16,127 bases of DNA from Bacteroidetes bacterium UBA2322 (GCA_002345145.1 DDVC01000159.1:1-16127), one strand, 5' to 3'. Numbered from the stretch's first letter, positions 7,325 to 15,974 are shown. The notes: a model not told the origin generated them from the letters alone. Numbers and translations are program-made.

Positions 7325-8674
7325 CTACCTTCTACTGTTTATGAGGGAGTAACCCACTAATCGGTCGAACCGGTTAATAAAAGAACGAAAATAAACCAAA
7401 ATCTGGTAGTCATTTTCGGTCATAATAAAATTGCCCTCTGTAAGCGAGGCATCGGGAGGCGTAAAACCATCTCGCTGAATTACGTATTGGTAATCATAAA
7501 ACCCTTGTTTAAGGTAAGCCATGCCTTCGTAGGCTTTGTTTTGGTAGTTGTAATGAAGCTGAAACTGCGGCAGCAGGTTCCAGTCTGTTAGTGCGCCATA
7601 CACATACACGTTACCATCGGCAATAGGCTCATTTAGTTGCAGCGAAAAATGCACATAGGCGTAATCGGCATCTAAAAAGGTAAAGCCCCAGTCGTTCACC
7701 CCAATTTGAAACCTGCCGTTCATATCTACAAAATTAACCCGCATGGTGCGTTTACCGGTTTCTAATTGAGGGCTTCTGGGCAAATCGGGAGTAATATATA
7801 CATGCAGTTTGTTGTTGTTTTGTGTTATATTGCGTACCCTTTCGGTTTGCACGCGCAGTGTGCGGGTATCAAAAAAACGGTATTCGTTTCCGGCCGGAAA
7901 CAGGGTTTGGTCTATATAATTGTAAACCAGCTCATTTTTCCTTATAAACAGTGGTTTTAGCCCGCTAATGGCAGTATTCCAAGCGCCGTTTTGCATCAGC
8001 GTTACATAAATTTCCTCCAGCGGGTTATTAACTATAGAGGCGGGGTAACTCACACTAAAATTAATCCGATGATGTGTATCAAAGTAATTATTGATACCGC
8101 TGGTCATTACCTGTGGGTTTATAATAGCAAGTTGGTTTTCAAAAACGATAAATCTTCGGGTAAGGATAAGGTCATCGGGGTCATCATTGGCATATACTTT
8201 TAGCAGGTAATTGCCCGATTTGGTAAATTGCATACTGCTGTTGGGCAGGGTAAGGCGGTACTGCACATAAGGCTGAAAAGTATTAAAAGAGTTGCGGTAA
8301 TTGGTTATATCATCTCGGGTAAAGCCGTTAATGTACTCAAAAGGAGTGAGGGCATCGGGCTGCCAATCCCAAGTGCAGTGAACAAGGGTATAGCTGTAAA
8401 ACTGTTCATCGGCATCTAACTCGTCAAAAATGAGCTCTAACTGGTCTTTTCCGTTGAGCGGAATAATAGGTGGTAAAAGTTGTCTTCCTTTGGGCGAAAA
8501 AATAACCGTTTTGATATTGGGTTTATAAACGGCATCGGCATACTGTAGCACATCGGGCACGTAGTAGTTTACCAATGAATCGGCAAATTCGTAATTATCC
8601 TGTTGTTGAGCAACAATAGAATGGTTAAAAGCGAACAATGCCCACGCAAAAAAAGAAAGCAGCCGTTTGTGCAT
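7325..8674 (-). CDS. Type IX secretion system plug protein (DUF5103 family)
   Basis: This 449-aa protein matches, from memory of the family, the DUF5103/T9SS plug proteins. In Flavobacterium the plug closes the periplasmic side of the giant SprA outer-membrane translocon when no cargo is passing. I chose the ATG at 8672-8674, because it gives a clean signal peptide: a basic start (MHKRLL), a hydrophobic core and an Ala-Gln exit at about residue 22. The frame extends upstream to 8746, but that start would add 24 residues ahead of the signal peptide and run into the terminator hairpin of the porP-like gene. The first half is beta-rich and carries the family's characteristic W, D and Y residues. 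Near the C-terminus, NVYVYGALTDWN followed by a FYDYQYVIQ strand resembles the closing beta-sandwich of the family. The gene ends 9 bases from the end of the convergent CHAT-NTPase gene, with no strong terminator between them. Confidence 0.82.
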   Translation of the reverse strand: MHKRLLSFFAWALFAFNHSIVAQQQDNYEFADSLVNYYVPDVLQYADAVYKPNIKTVIFSPKGRQLLPPIIPLNGKDQLELIFDELDADEQFYSYTLVHCTWDWQPDALTPFEYINGFTRDDITNYRNSFNTFQPYVQYRLTLPNSSMQFTKSGNYLLKVYANDDPDDLILTRRFIVFENQLAIINPQVMTSGINNYFDTHHRINFSVSYPASIVNNPLEEIYVTLMQNGAWNTAISGLKPLFIRKNELVYNYIDQTLFPAGNEYRFFDTRTLRVQTERVRNITQNNNKLHVYITPDLPRSPQLETGKRTMRVNFVDMNGRFQIGVNDWGFTFLDADYAYVHFSLQLNEPIADGNVYVYGALTDWNLLPQFQLHYNYQNKAYEGMAYLKQGFYDYQYVIQRDGFTPPDASLTEGNFIMTENDYQILVYFRSFINRFDRLVGYSLINSRR

Positions 8675-8740
8675 GACAGATAAGTAAGGTAATAATTTCA
8701 AAAACGCAGGAGTTTGTCGGTTTGGTATATACACAAACAG

Positions 8741-8776
8741 CAACACCCGCCTGCCGGTTTTGGCAAACGGGTGTTG
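8741..8776 (-). terminator. Hairpin terminator after the porP-like gene
   Basis: CAACACCCG (8741-8749) and CGGGTGTTG (8768-8776) form a perfect 9-bp stem, and an inner TGCC/GGCA pairing extends it. On the minus strand it starts 24 bases after the porP-like stop codon. The downstream tract (CTGTTTGTG) is only moderately T-rich, so termination may be partial, allowing some read-through into the plug gene. Confidence 0.55.
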
Positions 8777-8800
8777 GGCGCAAAAAGAAGCCGTATGCGG

Positions 8801-9715
8801 TTAAGGAATTACTTTGGGCACTTTAAAATTGTAGCCTACGGTAATTTCGTGAGCGCCGTTAGACACCTGATTAAGTGCAGAGGTGGTAATATCGTAAGAA
8901 TAAGTGAGGTTAAAACCTTGTCGGAGGTCAATACCCAACAAAATACTTACGGCATCTTCGGTGCGGTAGGCTAAACCTGCCCAATACTGTTTGTCGTATG
9001 CAAAACGGAGGTTTAACTCTGCCTGCGGTTTGCTGCCTCTTACCATTTTTACGATAGTGCCGGGCGAAAGGGTAAACATTTCGTTTATGGTAAAGTTATA
9101 TCCTCCGGTAAGGTAAGCATGTCGGGCATTTCTTATGTTTTCAACACTGCCCTCAAAGGTAAACTTACTGGCAAAAAGCTGGTTAATGGCAATACCTGCC
9201 CAGTATTTAGGATTACTCACATAAATTCCTAAGTGAGCATCGCCGCCCATTTTGTTTTGGTCAGTAGAGCCTATGGTGGGGTCGCCGGCATCAGCTAAGA
9301 CAAGGTCGGTAAAACGTAGCGTGTATTGGGTAAGCGCACCGGCAATACCAAAGCCAAGGTAGGTTTCATTTTCAAACTCCAAACTTAGGGGCAGGTGGTA
9401 GGCATAAGCTAATTGCACACCATTTCGGCGGGTAGGTCCGGTTACATCGCTATAAAACAATGCGCCTAAACCTACGGCACGTTTTTCGCTTAGGTTGCCA
9501 TGAATACTTAAAATGCCGGTACTGGGCGCTCCTTCTAAACCTGCCCACTGCTTGCGGTAGCCAAATTTACTCACAAAATTGTCTTGGCTTCCGGCAACGG
9601 CGGGGTTAAAGGCAAAATCATTGGTCATGTACTGCGTTAGCTGGTGTATTTGTTGTGCTTGTGCCGCAACAAAAAAGCAGGAGGCTAATACAAAAATTAT
9701 GATGAAGTTTTTCAT
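8801..9715 (-). CDS. PorP/SprF-family T9SS-associated membrane protein
   Basis: This 304-aa protein is a PorP/SprF-family member, an outer-membrane-type beta-barrel associated with type IX secretion and gliding. It opens with a signal peptide (MKNFIIIFVLASCFFVAAQAQ). Next comes the typical family start, a QYM motif followed by NPAVAGS at about 36-42. A series of alternating beta-strands rich in G, Y and aromatic residues then runs to the C-terminus (ITVGYNFKVP). Length is normal for the family. It lies directly downstream of the giant type B cargo gene on the same strand, a pairing found many times in Bacteroidota genomes (SprB with SprF is the model). The likely job is therefore to help secrete or anchor that protein. 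This is inferred from context; it need not be the housekeeping PorP of the core T9SS. No Shine-Dalgarno site is visible before the ATG. Confidence 0.88.
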   Translation of the reverse strand: MKNFIIIFVLASCFFVAAQAQQIHQLTQYMTNDFAFNPAVAGSQDNFVSKFGYRKQWAGLEGAPSTGILSIHGNLSEKRAVGLGALFYSDVTGPTRRNGVQLAYAYHLPLSLEFENETYLGFGIAGALTQYTLRFTDLVLADAGDPTIGSTDQNKMGGDAHLGIYVSNPKYWAGIAINQLFASKFTFEGSVENIRNARHAYLTGGYNFTINEMFTLSPGTIVKMVRGSKPQAELNLRFAYDKQYWAGLAYRTEDAVSILLGIDLRQGFNLTYSYDITTSALNQVSNGAHEITVGYNFKVPKVIP

Positions 9716-9740
9716 TGTTACAAAATTGAAAGAGGGGTTA

Positions 9741-9797
9741 AAAACAAAAAAAGAAGTAAGGGCAGAGCCACCATAGAGCAGGCTGTTCTACCCTTAC
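9741..9797 (-). terminator. Intrinsic terminator or attenuator between cargo and porP-like genes
   Basis: GTAAGGG (9756-9762) and CCCTTAC (9791-9797) pair as a 7-bp stem. On the minus strand the stem is followed at once by a strongly T-rich tract (9741-9755, TTCTTTTTTTGTTTTT-like). This is a good terminator shape placed 12 bases after the giant gene's stop and 26 bases before the porP-like start. It probably lowers porP-like expression relative to the cargo, or forces it to use its own promoter. Confidence 0.6.
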
Positions 9798-9808
9798 GGT
9801 TTGGGTTA

Positions 9809-12800
9809 TTAACGCAGCAGCGTAATATGACCGGAGAGTGGCGGAGTACCGTCGTTAAGGTCAATAATGTAGTAGTAAGTGCCACCGGGCAGCTCGGTGC
9901 CGCCGTTATTAGTACCGTCCCAGCCGTTACCATTGTTGTAGGCTGTAGCGGCATAAACCTGCTGCCCCCATCGGTTAAAAATAGTAACGGTGATATTGGC
10001 GTTAGATTGAGCCTGCGGAATACGCCAGGTATCGTTAAACCCGTCACCATTGGGGGTAATGGCGTTAGGCAATTCACAAACATCGTTAATACTGATAAGA
10101 ACAGAGTCGGCAGCAGCACAACCGGCAGCGTTGGTAGCAATAAGGGTGTAGAGTGTTTCCTCATTGGGTTTAACATTTACACTAAAATTAGAACTGATAG
10201 CTACCTGACCTGCAAACCACTGCACGGTATTTACGCTTGCCGTACCTTCCAGCAGCACTTCATCGCCCGGGCAAACAGAGGTGGGTAACGTAGTAATATC
10301 CACTGTTGGGGCGGTGTTTACCGTAATAAAGTTGTTGGCTGTTTGCAGGTCGGTGGCATTGCTGCACGCATTGGTAACCAATAAAGATACGGCATAAGTA
10401 CCTTCGGGCAGTGATAGGGTAGGTTCAAAATCGGTACTGGTAAAAGAATCACCAGTATTGGTATTGTTAAACGTCCACAAATAAGAAGAACCGTTGGCAG
10501 ATAGGTTATCAAAGCGGAAAGTACTACCCACACAACCCGAGTTTGCACCAATCAGGTCAAAAGCAGCATCAGGAGTAGCGTTGGCAGGATACCCTATGGT
10601 AATAGCATTGGTAGCAAAACAATCGTTAATGCTAACTGTAACGGTGTAAGTACCTGCATCGGTAACCGAAATGGTAGCGCCAAAGTTGCCGTTAGACCAC
10701 TCATAGGTAGAGTATCCTGCACTGGCATTGATAAGGGCAGTTTCGCCCGCACATATTTCGGGTTGGTTGGTTTCTATTACCGGCGGGTTAATGGTGGTAA
10801 CACTTATATTGGTAGCCGCTATGGCATTGCAGCCATTATCGCCGGTAACGGTTACACTATACAAACCGGTTACACTAACCGTAGTAGTAGGTGTAGTAGC
10901 GCCGTTTGACCAATTGTAGGCGGCATAACCTGCACCTGCGTTAAGGGTAATGGTTTCGGTGCTGCAAAAATCGGTTTGCGAGCCACCATTGGCAAGTATG
11001 GTAGGGGTAACTATGCTACTGGGGGTTAAAGTGATGCTGGCAGAGTACGTACAGCCAAAGTCATCGGTGCCGCTTACGGTATAAGTACCCGCAGCCGATA
11101 CGGTAATGTTTTGACCAAATCCGGCAGTTCCCCATGAGTAGTTGTTAAAACCATCAGAAGCAGTAAGACCTAATGACTGCCCCGAACAGATGAGGGTGTT
11201 TCCGCTGCTGGTGCTAATGGTTAAATTAGCTTGTGGTGCAGGTGTTACGGTAAAACTTGCAGAGCCGGTGCAACCTGCCGCGTTGGTTACGGTAACAGTA
11301 TAAGTAGTTTGGGTGCCGGGCGATACGCTGAGCGTTTGGTTGCTAACACCAGTTGACCAAAGATAAGAGGTAAATCCACCCGAAGCAGTTAAAGTAGTAC
11401 TTTCACCGGGGCAAATGTTGGCATCACCACTAATAGTAGGGGAGGGAATGTTTACCACGCTAAATGTATATTCCTGCGAGCTGTATTCACAGGCTTCAAT
11501 GGCAAACAAGTATTGCAGGGTATAAGTACCTATGCCGGCTGCCGCAGGGTCAAAAACGCCCGAAAAAGTTTCGCCATTTAAAAGGAAGGTGCCTGTGCCG
11601 CCACTGCCGCTGCCGGGCGTACCTATAAACGTTACCTGATTTGCAGTAATACAGTAACTGGGCAGTACGTTTTCTACCTGTACGGTTATAGGTGCACAGC
11701 TTTGTGCCGTACATGCCTGCAAAGCCGAAGGAGAGCTGTTTCCGCAAATGCCCGAGCCGGTTGCCACTATTTGTGCTGCTACCGATTCGCCAAGTCCTAA
11801 ACCGCTTTGTGTGTAAGTGGTATTAAACGGACCAAGCGTGGTGGCAACTGTACCGTTAATTATTACCTGATAGCCGGTAGCGCCACCTATATTATTCCAG
11901 TTAAAGGTAACGCTCGAGGTAGTGCTGGCGCCACAAGTAACTGCCGGTGTAGCCAAAGGCGATTCTACGGTAATGGTAATGGTTTCTTGTGCTGAGGTGC
12001 AGCCGTTTTGGGTAGCGGTAAGGGTAATAATTTTGGTTCCGGCAGTACTCCAGCTTATCTGGTAGGTTTGGTTGCCCAAAGCCACAGTATTGCCGCCCGA
12101 AAATTCCCAGTTGTAGGTTGCGCCACTCACAAAGTTAGCAGGGCTGAGAGTAACCTGTCCATCGGTTAAACAAATGCTATTGGCAGAAGCGCTGATGGCG
12201 GCGTTAGGTGCAGCCGTTACCACTACAGTTTGGGCAGTATTGAGTACACAACCGGTACCCGGGTCGGTATAAGTATATTGAACAATGTAAGTGCCTGCAC
12301 CCAGCGTAGTGGGGTTGAAAGTAGTGGCAGCACTGCCGTTAATGGTAAACGAGCCGCCGGTGGGTGTAGCATTTAAGGCAATAGCGCCGGTGCCGGTACA
12401 ATAACCCGATGCAAGACCGGTAATGGTGGGCAGGGGTAAACCTGCACATTCCGATGATTGTACCTGAATACCTAAAGAAGCCTGATTGTTATTGGTACAA
12501 TCTTCGGTAATGCCGCCCAATGGCGCTATAGTAACTATTAAGCTACCCACACCGGAGGCAACAGTGTTTAGCGTAGCAGGAATGGTATAAGTACTACCCG
12601 ATACAGGCGCAGGAGCTATTATTTGACCTACCTGAACAGTAGAGCCACCGGGCAGTTGCTGTTGTACGGTAATTTGGATATTACCGGTTGCTGCCTGTCC
12701 TATATTGGTTACAGAAACCTCTACGTTTACGGTTGGGTTTACAATTGGAACAGGAGAGCCGGTAAGTTGTGCGCCCGATACGCTGTCAAATATCCTGATG

Positions 12801-14896
12801 CTTGGCGCTCCGGCTACTGTGGGTATGAGGTACTCTGCATTATCATAAGTACCTACCAGCACTAATGCGGGGTCGCCTTCAAGGGTATATTCTTCCAGTG
12901 TAATTTTGATGCCTTGGTAACGCGGGTTAGCTGGGTCTGAAATATAAATATGGTTCATGGCATTGTTAATGCTTCTACCAATAGTTTGTCCGTAACTAAG
13001 GTTAGAAAACTCCCGATACAGCGTATCGCCAAATTCTTGTAAAAATTCGGGAAAACCAAACGAAACGGTAGCCAAAAACCCGATAGCTCCCTTTTGCGGA
13101 TAAAGAACATAACGTTCCGCCATAGCATAGTTAGATTCGCCATAACTATGCACATCGCCCACAAAACAAGAGCCAAAAAACATAAAGGGGTTTTTAAAGG
13201 CGTTGTTATAGTCTTGCGGGGGTTTTAAATCAAACAGATAGCTGGCTGCATTAACAGAATGCCCAATAAAGGTAACAATGCCGGCGCCATCGTTCATAGC
13301 TGCGGTAAAGGCTGGATTTGGAATAACTGAAAAACCGGTTTGGGTGTAAGTTCCCACCACATTGCCGCCATACAAGGGGGCTTCTACTGTATTTTTGTAA
13401 GTATTCACATAACCCAAGTATTGGTTTGTTTCAGAAGCAGTATATCCGTTAGCCACATGAATAACCTTTTTAGTCCACTCCCTATCAGCTATGGTACAGT
13501 TTCTGTCTGCATCATACGATACCATTTTCTCGTAGTAGGCTTGTACCTGTGCAGGGTTGTTAGCGCTAATACGACCTACCGGAATTTGGGGCACATAAGT
13601 GCTGAAATCTCTTACGGTAAGCAAGTTGTCGGCTGGGTGATGCCCCCACGTGGGAACTAAGCATGCTTGGAAAGCCAATGAGTTATTGGTAACACTTTCA
13701 TAACTTACCGATTTGCCTATTAAAAACAGGTGGCGTGGTGTATTGCTCCATGTGTCTATGGCAAAGTTTATGAAGTTTCTGACAGACAGCGGGTGTTTAG
13801 GAATACCCCATGCAAACTGGTCGTAGAGTTCTTCTATGTTTACAATAACGGGCGTATGGCTGCCACCTATGGCAGAGGCGCGGTGGTTGGCATACTGTGC
13901 CACCCAGTCGCTACCGGTACGCAAAGATGGGTGGGTAATAATTATGTAATTACCTTGGTTGGCAATAGCGTTAAAGTTGGTAAAATTTGCGGGTATCAGT
14001 TGTGAAACGGTAAACACATTGCAGTTTGCCGGCGTACAGGTGGGCGGTGTGCAGTTGAGTACACAAACGTTATCCACACTGCTAAGGTACAACTGTCTTC
14101 CTATGGCAGGGTTAGCGCCGGCTTCTAACTTCACCTTGTAAACACCACCTTCAAAAATAGGGAAATAGCGGCGTTGGTTGGTTAAGTCATATAAAACAGG
14201 GGCTGTACCGCCATTAAAATTGCCTATTTCTAAGTAAGAAAGGGCGTTGTTATTTAGGGTAAACTTAAATTTAGTAGCATTACCAAAATCAAAGCTTCGG
14301 GGATAGGTAAGTTCAGAAAAAGCTACAGAAAAATTATCGGGCGATCCGCCCAATGATTGGTATTGTACCTGCGTTACAGGCGATGAAATGTTGCTTAAAA
14401 AAACCAACCTTGTTACTGGCAGGGTTTCGTATCCTTCGTAAGTAACATTGGCATACTCTGTTCCGCCTACTCTGATAGAGGTGTTGTGGTCTGGAATTTG
14501 TCCAAAATTATTAGACCTTCCTATCAGTTTTGACCGGAAACTGGCATTTGGCGCTCCGGCACCATTGTATTCAGATGGTGTACTGAGGTTATAGGTTTGG
14601 GTACCACCGGTAGAAATCTGAGAGCTGCAAAAACCCTCTCCTTCTTCAAAATCGGGGTAATTATTATTAGCGCCACCTAAGCGGAAAGGTTTTCCGGAAT
14701 TAAATATATTCCAGTGAATTAATCGGCTGGTGTGCATAAAATAGGGCTCGGCAGCAGGTGCGCCGGCAAGGTTGTTGGTAGTTTGCTGGTAGCGCTGACC
14801 GGGCGAACTGTTATCCCAAACTAAGTAGTAACCAATGGTATCAGAAAACGAACTGCGGATCAAGTGAAAGCCGCGAATTCGCCTGCATATCAGCAA
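9809..14896 (-). CDS. C25 gingipain-like peptidase with type B T9SS sorting domain, N-terminus lost
   Basis: The readable part is about 1680 residues; numbering here starts at the ATG at 14896. The first ~10-15 codons belong to the foreign sequence past the junction, so the true start and signal peptide are missing. Residues ~20-300 are a beta-rich N-terminal region. Residues ~316-683 form a C25 (gingipain) peptidase domain starting NYIIITHPSL. It holds the expected catalytic pair, His546 (FIGHSVN, with GHS in place of the usual GHG) and Cys577 (FFGSCFVG). Ig-like/adhesion-type domains follow, with four tandem copies of about 72 residues at ~1150-1436 built on a Y-x-W-S-N-G ... GTYTVTVT pattern, then a PKD-like domain. 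The last 89 residues (1607-1695) are a type B T9SS sorting domain: NAITPNGDGFND, FNRWGQQVY, WDG and GTYYY are its hallmarks. It is probably a large cell-surface or secreted protease. PorU, the T9SS sortase, is also C25, but PorU lacks this repeat architecture. Confidence 0.85.
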   Translation of the reverse strand: MLICRRIRGFHLIRSSFSDTIGYYLVWDNSSPGQRYQQTTNNLAGAPAAEPYFMHTSRLIHWNIFNSGKPFRLGGANNNYPDFEEGEGFCSSQISTGGTQTYNLSTPSEYNGAGAPNASFRSKLIGRSNNFGQIPDHNTSIRVGGTEYANVTYEGYETLPVTRLVFLSNISSPVTQVQYQSLGGSPDNFSVAFSELTYPRSFDFGNATKFKFTLNNNALSYLEIGNFNGGTAPVLYDLTNQRRYFPIFEGGVYKVKLEAGANPAIGRQLYLSSVDNVCVLNCTPPTCTPANCNVFTVSQLIPANFTNFNAIANQGNYIIITHPSLRTGSDWVAQYANHRASAIGGSHTPVIVNIEELYDQFAWGIPKHPLSVRNFINFAIDTWSNTPRHLFLIGKSVSYESVTNNSLAFQACLVPTWGHHPADNLLTVRDFSTYVPQIPVGRISANNPAQVQAYYEKMVSYDADRNCTIADREWTKKVIHVANGYTASETNQYLGYVNTYKNTVEAPLYGGNVVGTYTQTGFSVIPNPAFTAAMNDGAGIVTFIGHSVNAASYLFDLKPPQDYNNAFKNPFMFFGSCFVGDVHSYGESNYAMAERYVLYPQKGAIGFLATVSFGFPEFLQEFGDTLYREFSNLSYGQTIGRSINNAMNHIYISDPANPRYQGIKITLEEYTLEGDPALVLVGTYDNAEYLIPTVAGAPSIRIFDSVSGAQLTGSPVPIVNPTVNVEVSVTNIGQAATGNIQITVQQQLPGGSTVQVGQIIAPAPVSGSTYTIPATLNTVASGVGSLIVTIAPLGGITEDCTNNNQASLGIQVQSSECAGLPLPTITGLASGYCTGTGAIALNATPTGGSFTINGSAATTFNPTTLGAGTYIVQYTYTDPGTGCVLNTAQTVVVTAAPNAAISASANSICLTDGQVTLSPANFVSGATYNWEFSGGNTVALGNQTYQISWSTAGTKIITLTATQNGCTSAQETITITVESPLATPAVTCGASTTSSVTFNWNNIGGATGYQVIINGTVATTLGPFNTTYTQSGLGLGESVAAQIVATGSGICGNSSPSALQACTAQSCAPITVQVENVLPSYCITANQVTFIGTPGSGSGGTGTFLLNGETFSGVFDPAAAGIGTYTLQYLFAIEACEYSSQEYTFSVVNIPSPTISGDANICPGESTTLTASGGFTSYLWSTGVSNQTLSVSPGTQTTYTVTVTNAAGCTGSASFTVTPAPQANLTISTSSGNTLICSGQSLGLTASDGFNNYSWGTAGFGQNITVSAAGTYTVSGTDDFGCTYSASITLTPSSIVTPTILANGGSQTDFCSTETITLNAGAGYAAYNWSNGATTPTTTVSVTGLYSVTVTGDNGCNAIAATNISVTTINPPVIETNQPEICAGETALINASAGYSTYEWSNGNFGATISVTDAGTYTVTVSINDCFATNAITIGYPANATPDAAFDLIGANSGCVGSTFRFDNLSANGSSYLWTFNNTNTGDSFTSTDFEPTLSLPEGTYAVSLLVTNACSNATDLQTANNFITVNTAPTVDITTLPTSVCPGDEVLLEGTASVNTVQWFAGQVAISSNFSVNVKPNEETLYTLIATNAAGCAAADSVLISINDVCELPNAITPNGDGFNDTWRIPQAQSNANITVTIFNRWGQQVYAATAYNNGNGWDGTNNGGTELPGGTYYYIIDLNDGTPPLSGHITLLR
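14841..14896. other. Probable chimeric junction between two genomes
   Basis: Two minus-strand reading frames overlap here. One is the C25 gene, which loses family-like sequence upstream of about 14,855. The other is the 320-aa gene, which runs out of plausible sequence downstream of about 14,880 and stops at 14841. The switch in sequence style (Shine-Dalgarno use, promoter type, rpsP type) coincides with this point. An EcoRI site (GAATTC, 14875-14880) falls in the interval. Either an assembly or cloning chimera or a true recombination point could explain it; the first is likelier. Confidence 0.65.
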
Positions 14897-15803
14897 TGAA
14901 CTTAGGCCATGCGTCTTTCTCGACTCGCTTAGACAAGTAATAAGCCGCCATATGCTGAAACAAGCGAGATACCTTTTCTAAATCGCGCACGAAAATTTCT
15001 ATCTTTTCTGAGTTGTCATCCCCATAGCTCAAATATATCGAGTCGCGATAATTTGCTTTACCTCGATAACGAAATGCTTGAATAAGAAAATTGACTCCAT
15101 TCTTTGCTAGTTGCTCATCCCTTAATTCTCTTGCTTTCTTTGTCCTAAAGTCGTCGACACCGAGCGCCTTGAACTCACGACTCGTTCTTATTCTTTCTTC
15201 TACTCGCCATTTCTCATAATCCCACGTGCCCTTCAGATATGAGACAACAGCGCCCCAAGCCTCATCATCGTTTTTTGCGTATGTATTAAGGTCATGTATG
15301 TTGCTTCCGCGATAGGCCAATATTTCTGTTTCCATAACTGTTTCGACTAGACTGCTAAGACTTAGTGAAAATGGTGTCATCACCAATCCACGATTAACGA
15401 TATCAGACTGCCAGACTTTCGCAGTGAGTGCGTGTGTTTCTTGTTTTGAGCCTGATGCAGCCGCGATCATTGCGCTACATGTAAAGTAAGTGCCGTAATA
15501 CCAGCTAATAATGGCAGATCGACATACATCATATGGATTTGTGGAATCTTCAGCTAGGCGAACAAGCGATGCCTGATTGTGAAAGGCCATCATCATATTT
15601 TCGAAAACTAGAGTATCTGCCTCAGGATTGGGATTGCGACGGCTCACAGCTTCATAATGGTCTTTGATTTTCTGGTCCTCGAATGAGCCGTTTTCGATTA
15701 AGATCGAAAGTGCTCTCATCCAATTCACCGTACCCTGAAATGCGAACCGTGGCTTTGGTTGATCTTTAGTGTCAAAGAGTCGGTTTAATAACCACTGAGC
15801 CAT
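14841..15803 (-). CDS. Unrecognised mostly helical 320-aa protein, C-terminus probably artificial
   Basis: I do not recognise this protein. The start at 15803 is well supported, because an AGGA (15809-15812 on the complement) lies five bases before the ATG. The protein is soluble-looking and mainly alpha-helical. It has no signal peptide, and its W-rich N-terminus begins MAQWLLNRLF. The middle has an Ala/Ser-rich stretch (CSAMIAAASGS, residues ~108-118) that might be a buried helix. The C-terminal half is charged (K, R, E, D), ending in helices around VEKDAWPKFIADMQ. The last ~10 codons probably come from the Bacteroidota side of the junction, so the native C-terminus may be missing. Compared with the genes before the junction it uses more TCG/GCG-type codons and has a real Shine-Dalgarno site, both consistent with another host. 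A palindrome upstream (15841-15860) suggests regulated expression. Confidence 0.6.
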   Translation of the reverse strand: MAQWLLNRLFDTKDQPKPRFAFQGTVNWMRALSILIENGSFEDQKIKDHYEAVSRRNPNPEADTLVFENMMMAFHNQASLVRLAEDSTNPYDVCRSAIISWYYGTYFTCSAMIAAASGSKQETHALTAKVWQSDIVNRGLVMTPFSLSLSSLVETVMETEILAYRGSNIHDLNTYAKNDDEAWGAVVSYLKGTWDYEKWRVEERIRTSREFKALGVDDFRTKKARELRDEQLAKNGVNFLIQAFRYRGKANYRDSIYLSYGDDNSEKIEIFVRDLEKVSRLFQHMAAYYLSKRVEKDAWPKFIADMQANSRLSLDPQFVF

Positions 15804-15840
15804 ATCATTCCTATAGATCTAATAATGATTTATGCAGTAA

Positions 15841-15860
15841 GTTGCATAATCTTATACAAC
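15841..15860 (-). promoter_or_regulatory. Palindromic operator candidate upstream of the 320-aa gene
   Basis: GTTGCATAATCTTATACAAC is an inverted repeat with 8 of 10 positions matching between arms. It ends 38 bases before the ATG at 15803. On the minus strand it includes TTGTAT, which with a 17-base spacer precedes TGCATA, a possible promoter of modest quality. The size and placement suit a dimeric repressor, but no regulator gene is in the window. Confidence 0.35.
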
Positions 15861-15965
15861 GTGTCTTAAAATCTCTGATATCTTGTATGACAGCATTATA
15901 CATTCTTAAGTTGGATTAGCAATAAATCTATTCTGTAATTATCCAATGTCTACTCCCCAAACATC

Positions 15966-15974
15966 TGGTACAAT
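15966..15974 (+). promoter_or_regulatory. Extended -10 promoter of rpsP
   Basis: TGGTACAAT has the TGn extension and a good TACAAT -10 hexamer, about 85 bases before the rpsP ATG. No clear -35 lies at the right distance, as is common with extended -10 promoters. A second, weaker pair (TTGGAT 15911-15916, TGTAAT 15934-15939, 17-base spacer) lies upstream. Confidence 0.45.

Noticed and set aside
8675..8746. Longer start for the plug protein
   Set aside because: The ATG at 8674 directly precedes a good signal peptide; the extension would mask it and overlaps the preceding terminator.
9718..10288. Open frames of about 150 codons on both strands over the end of the giant gene
   Set aside because: They are shadows of a clearly coding frame that holds the T9SS sorting domain.
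14875..14880. EcoRI site as proof of a cloning joint
   Set aside because: A six-base site is expected by chance every few kilobases; it is only suggestive together with the other evidence.
9809..14896. Calling the C25 protein PorU, the T9SS sortase
   Set aside because: It has Ig/PKD repeats and a type B sorting domain and neighbours a PorP/SprF paralogue, which fits cargo rather than the sortase.
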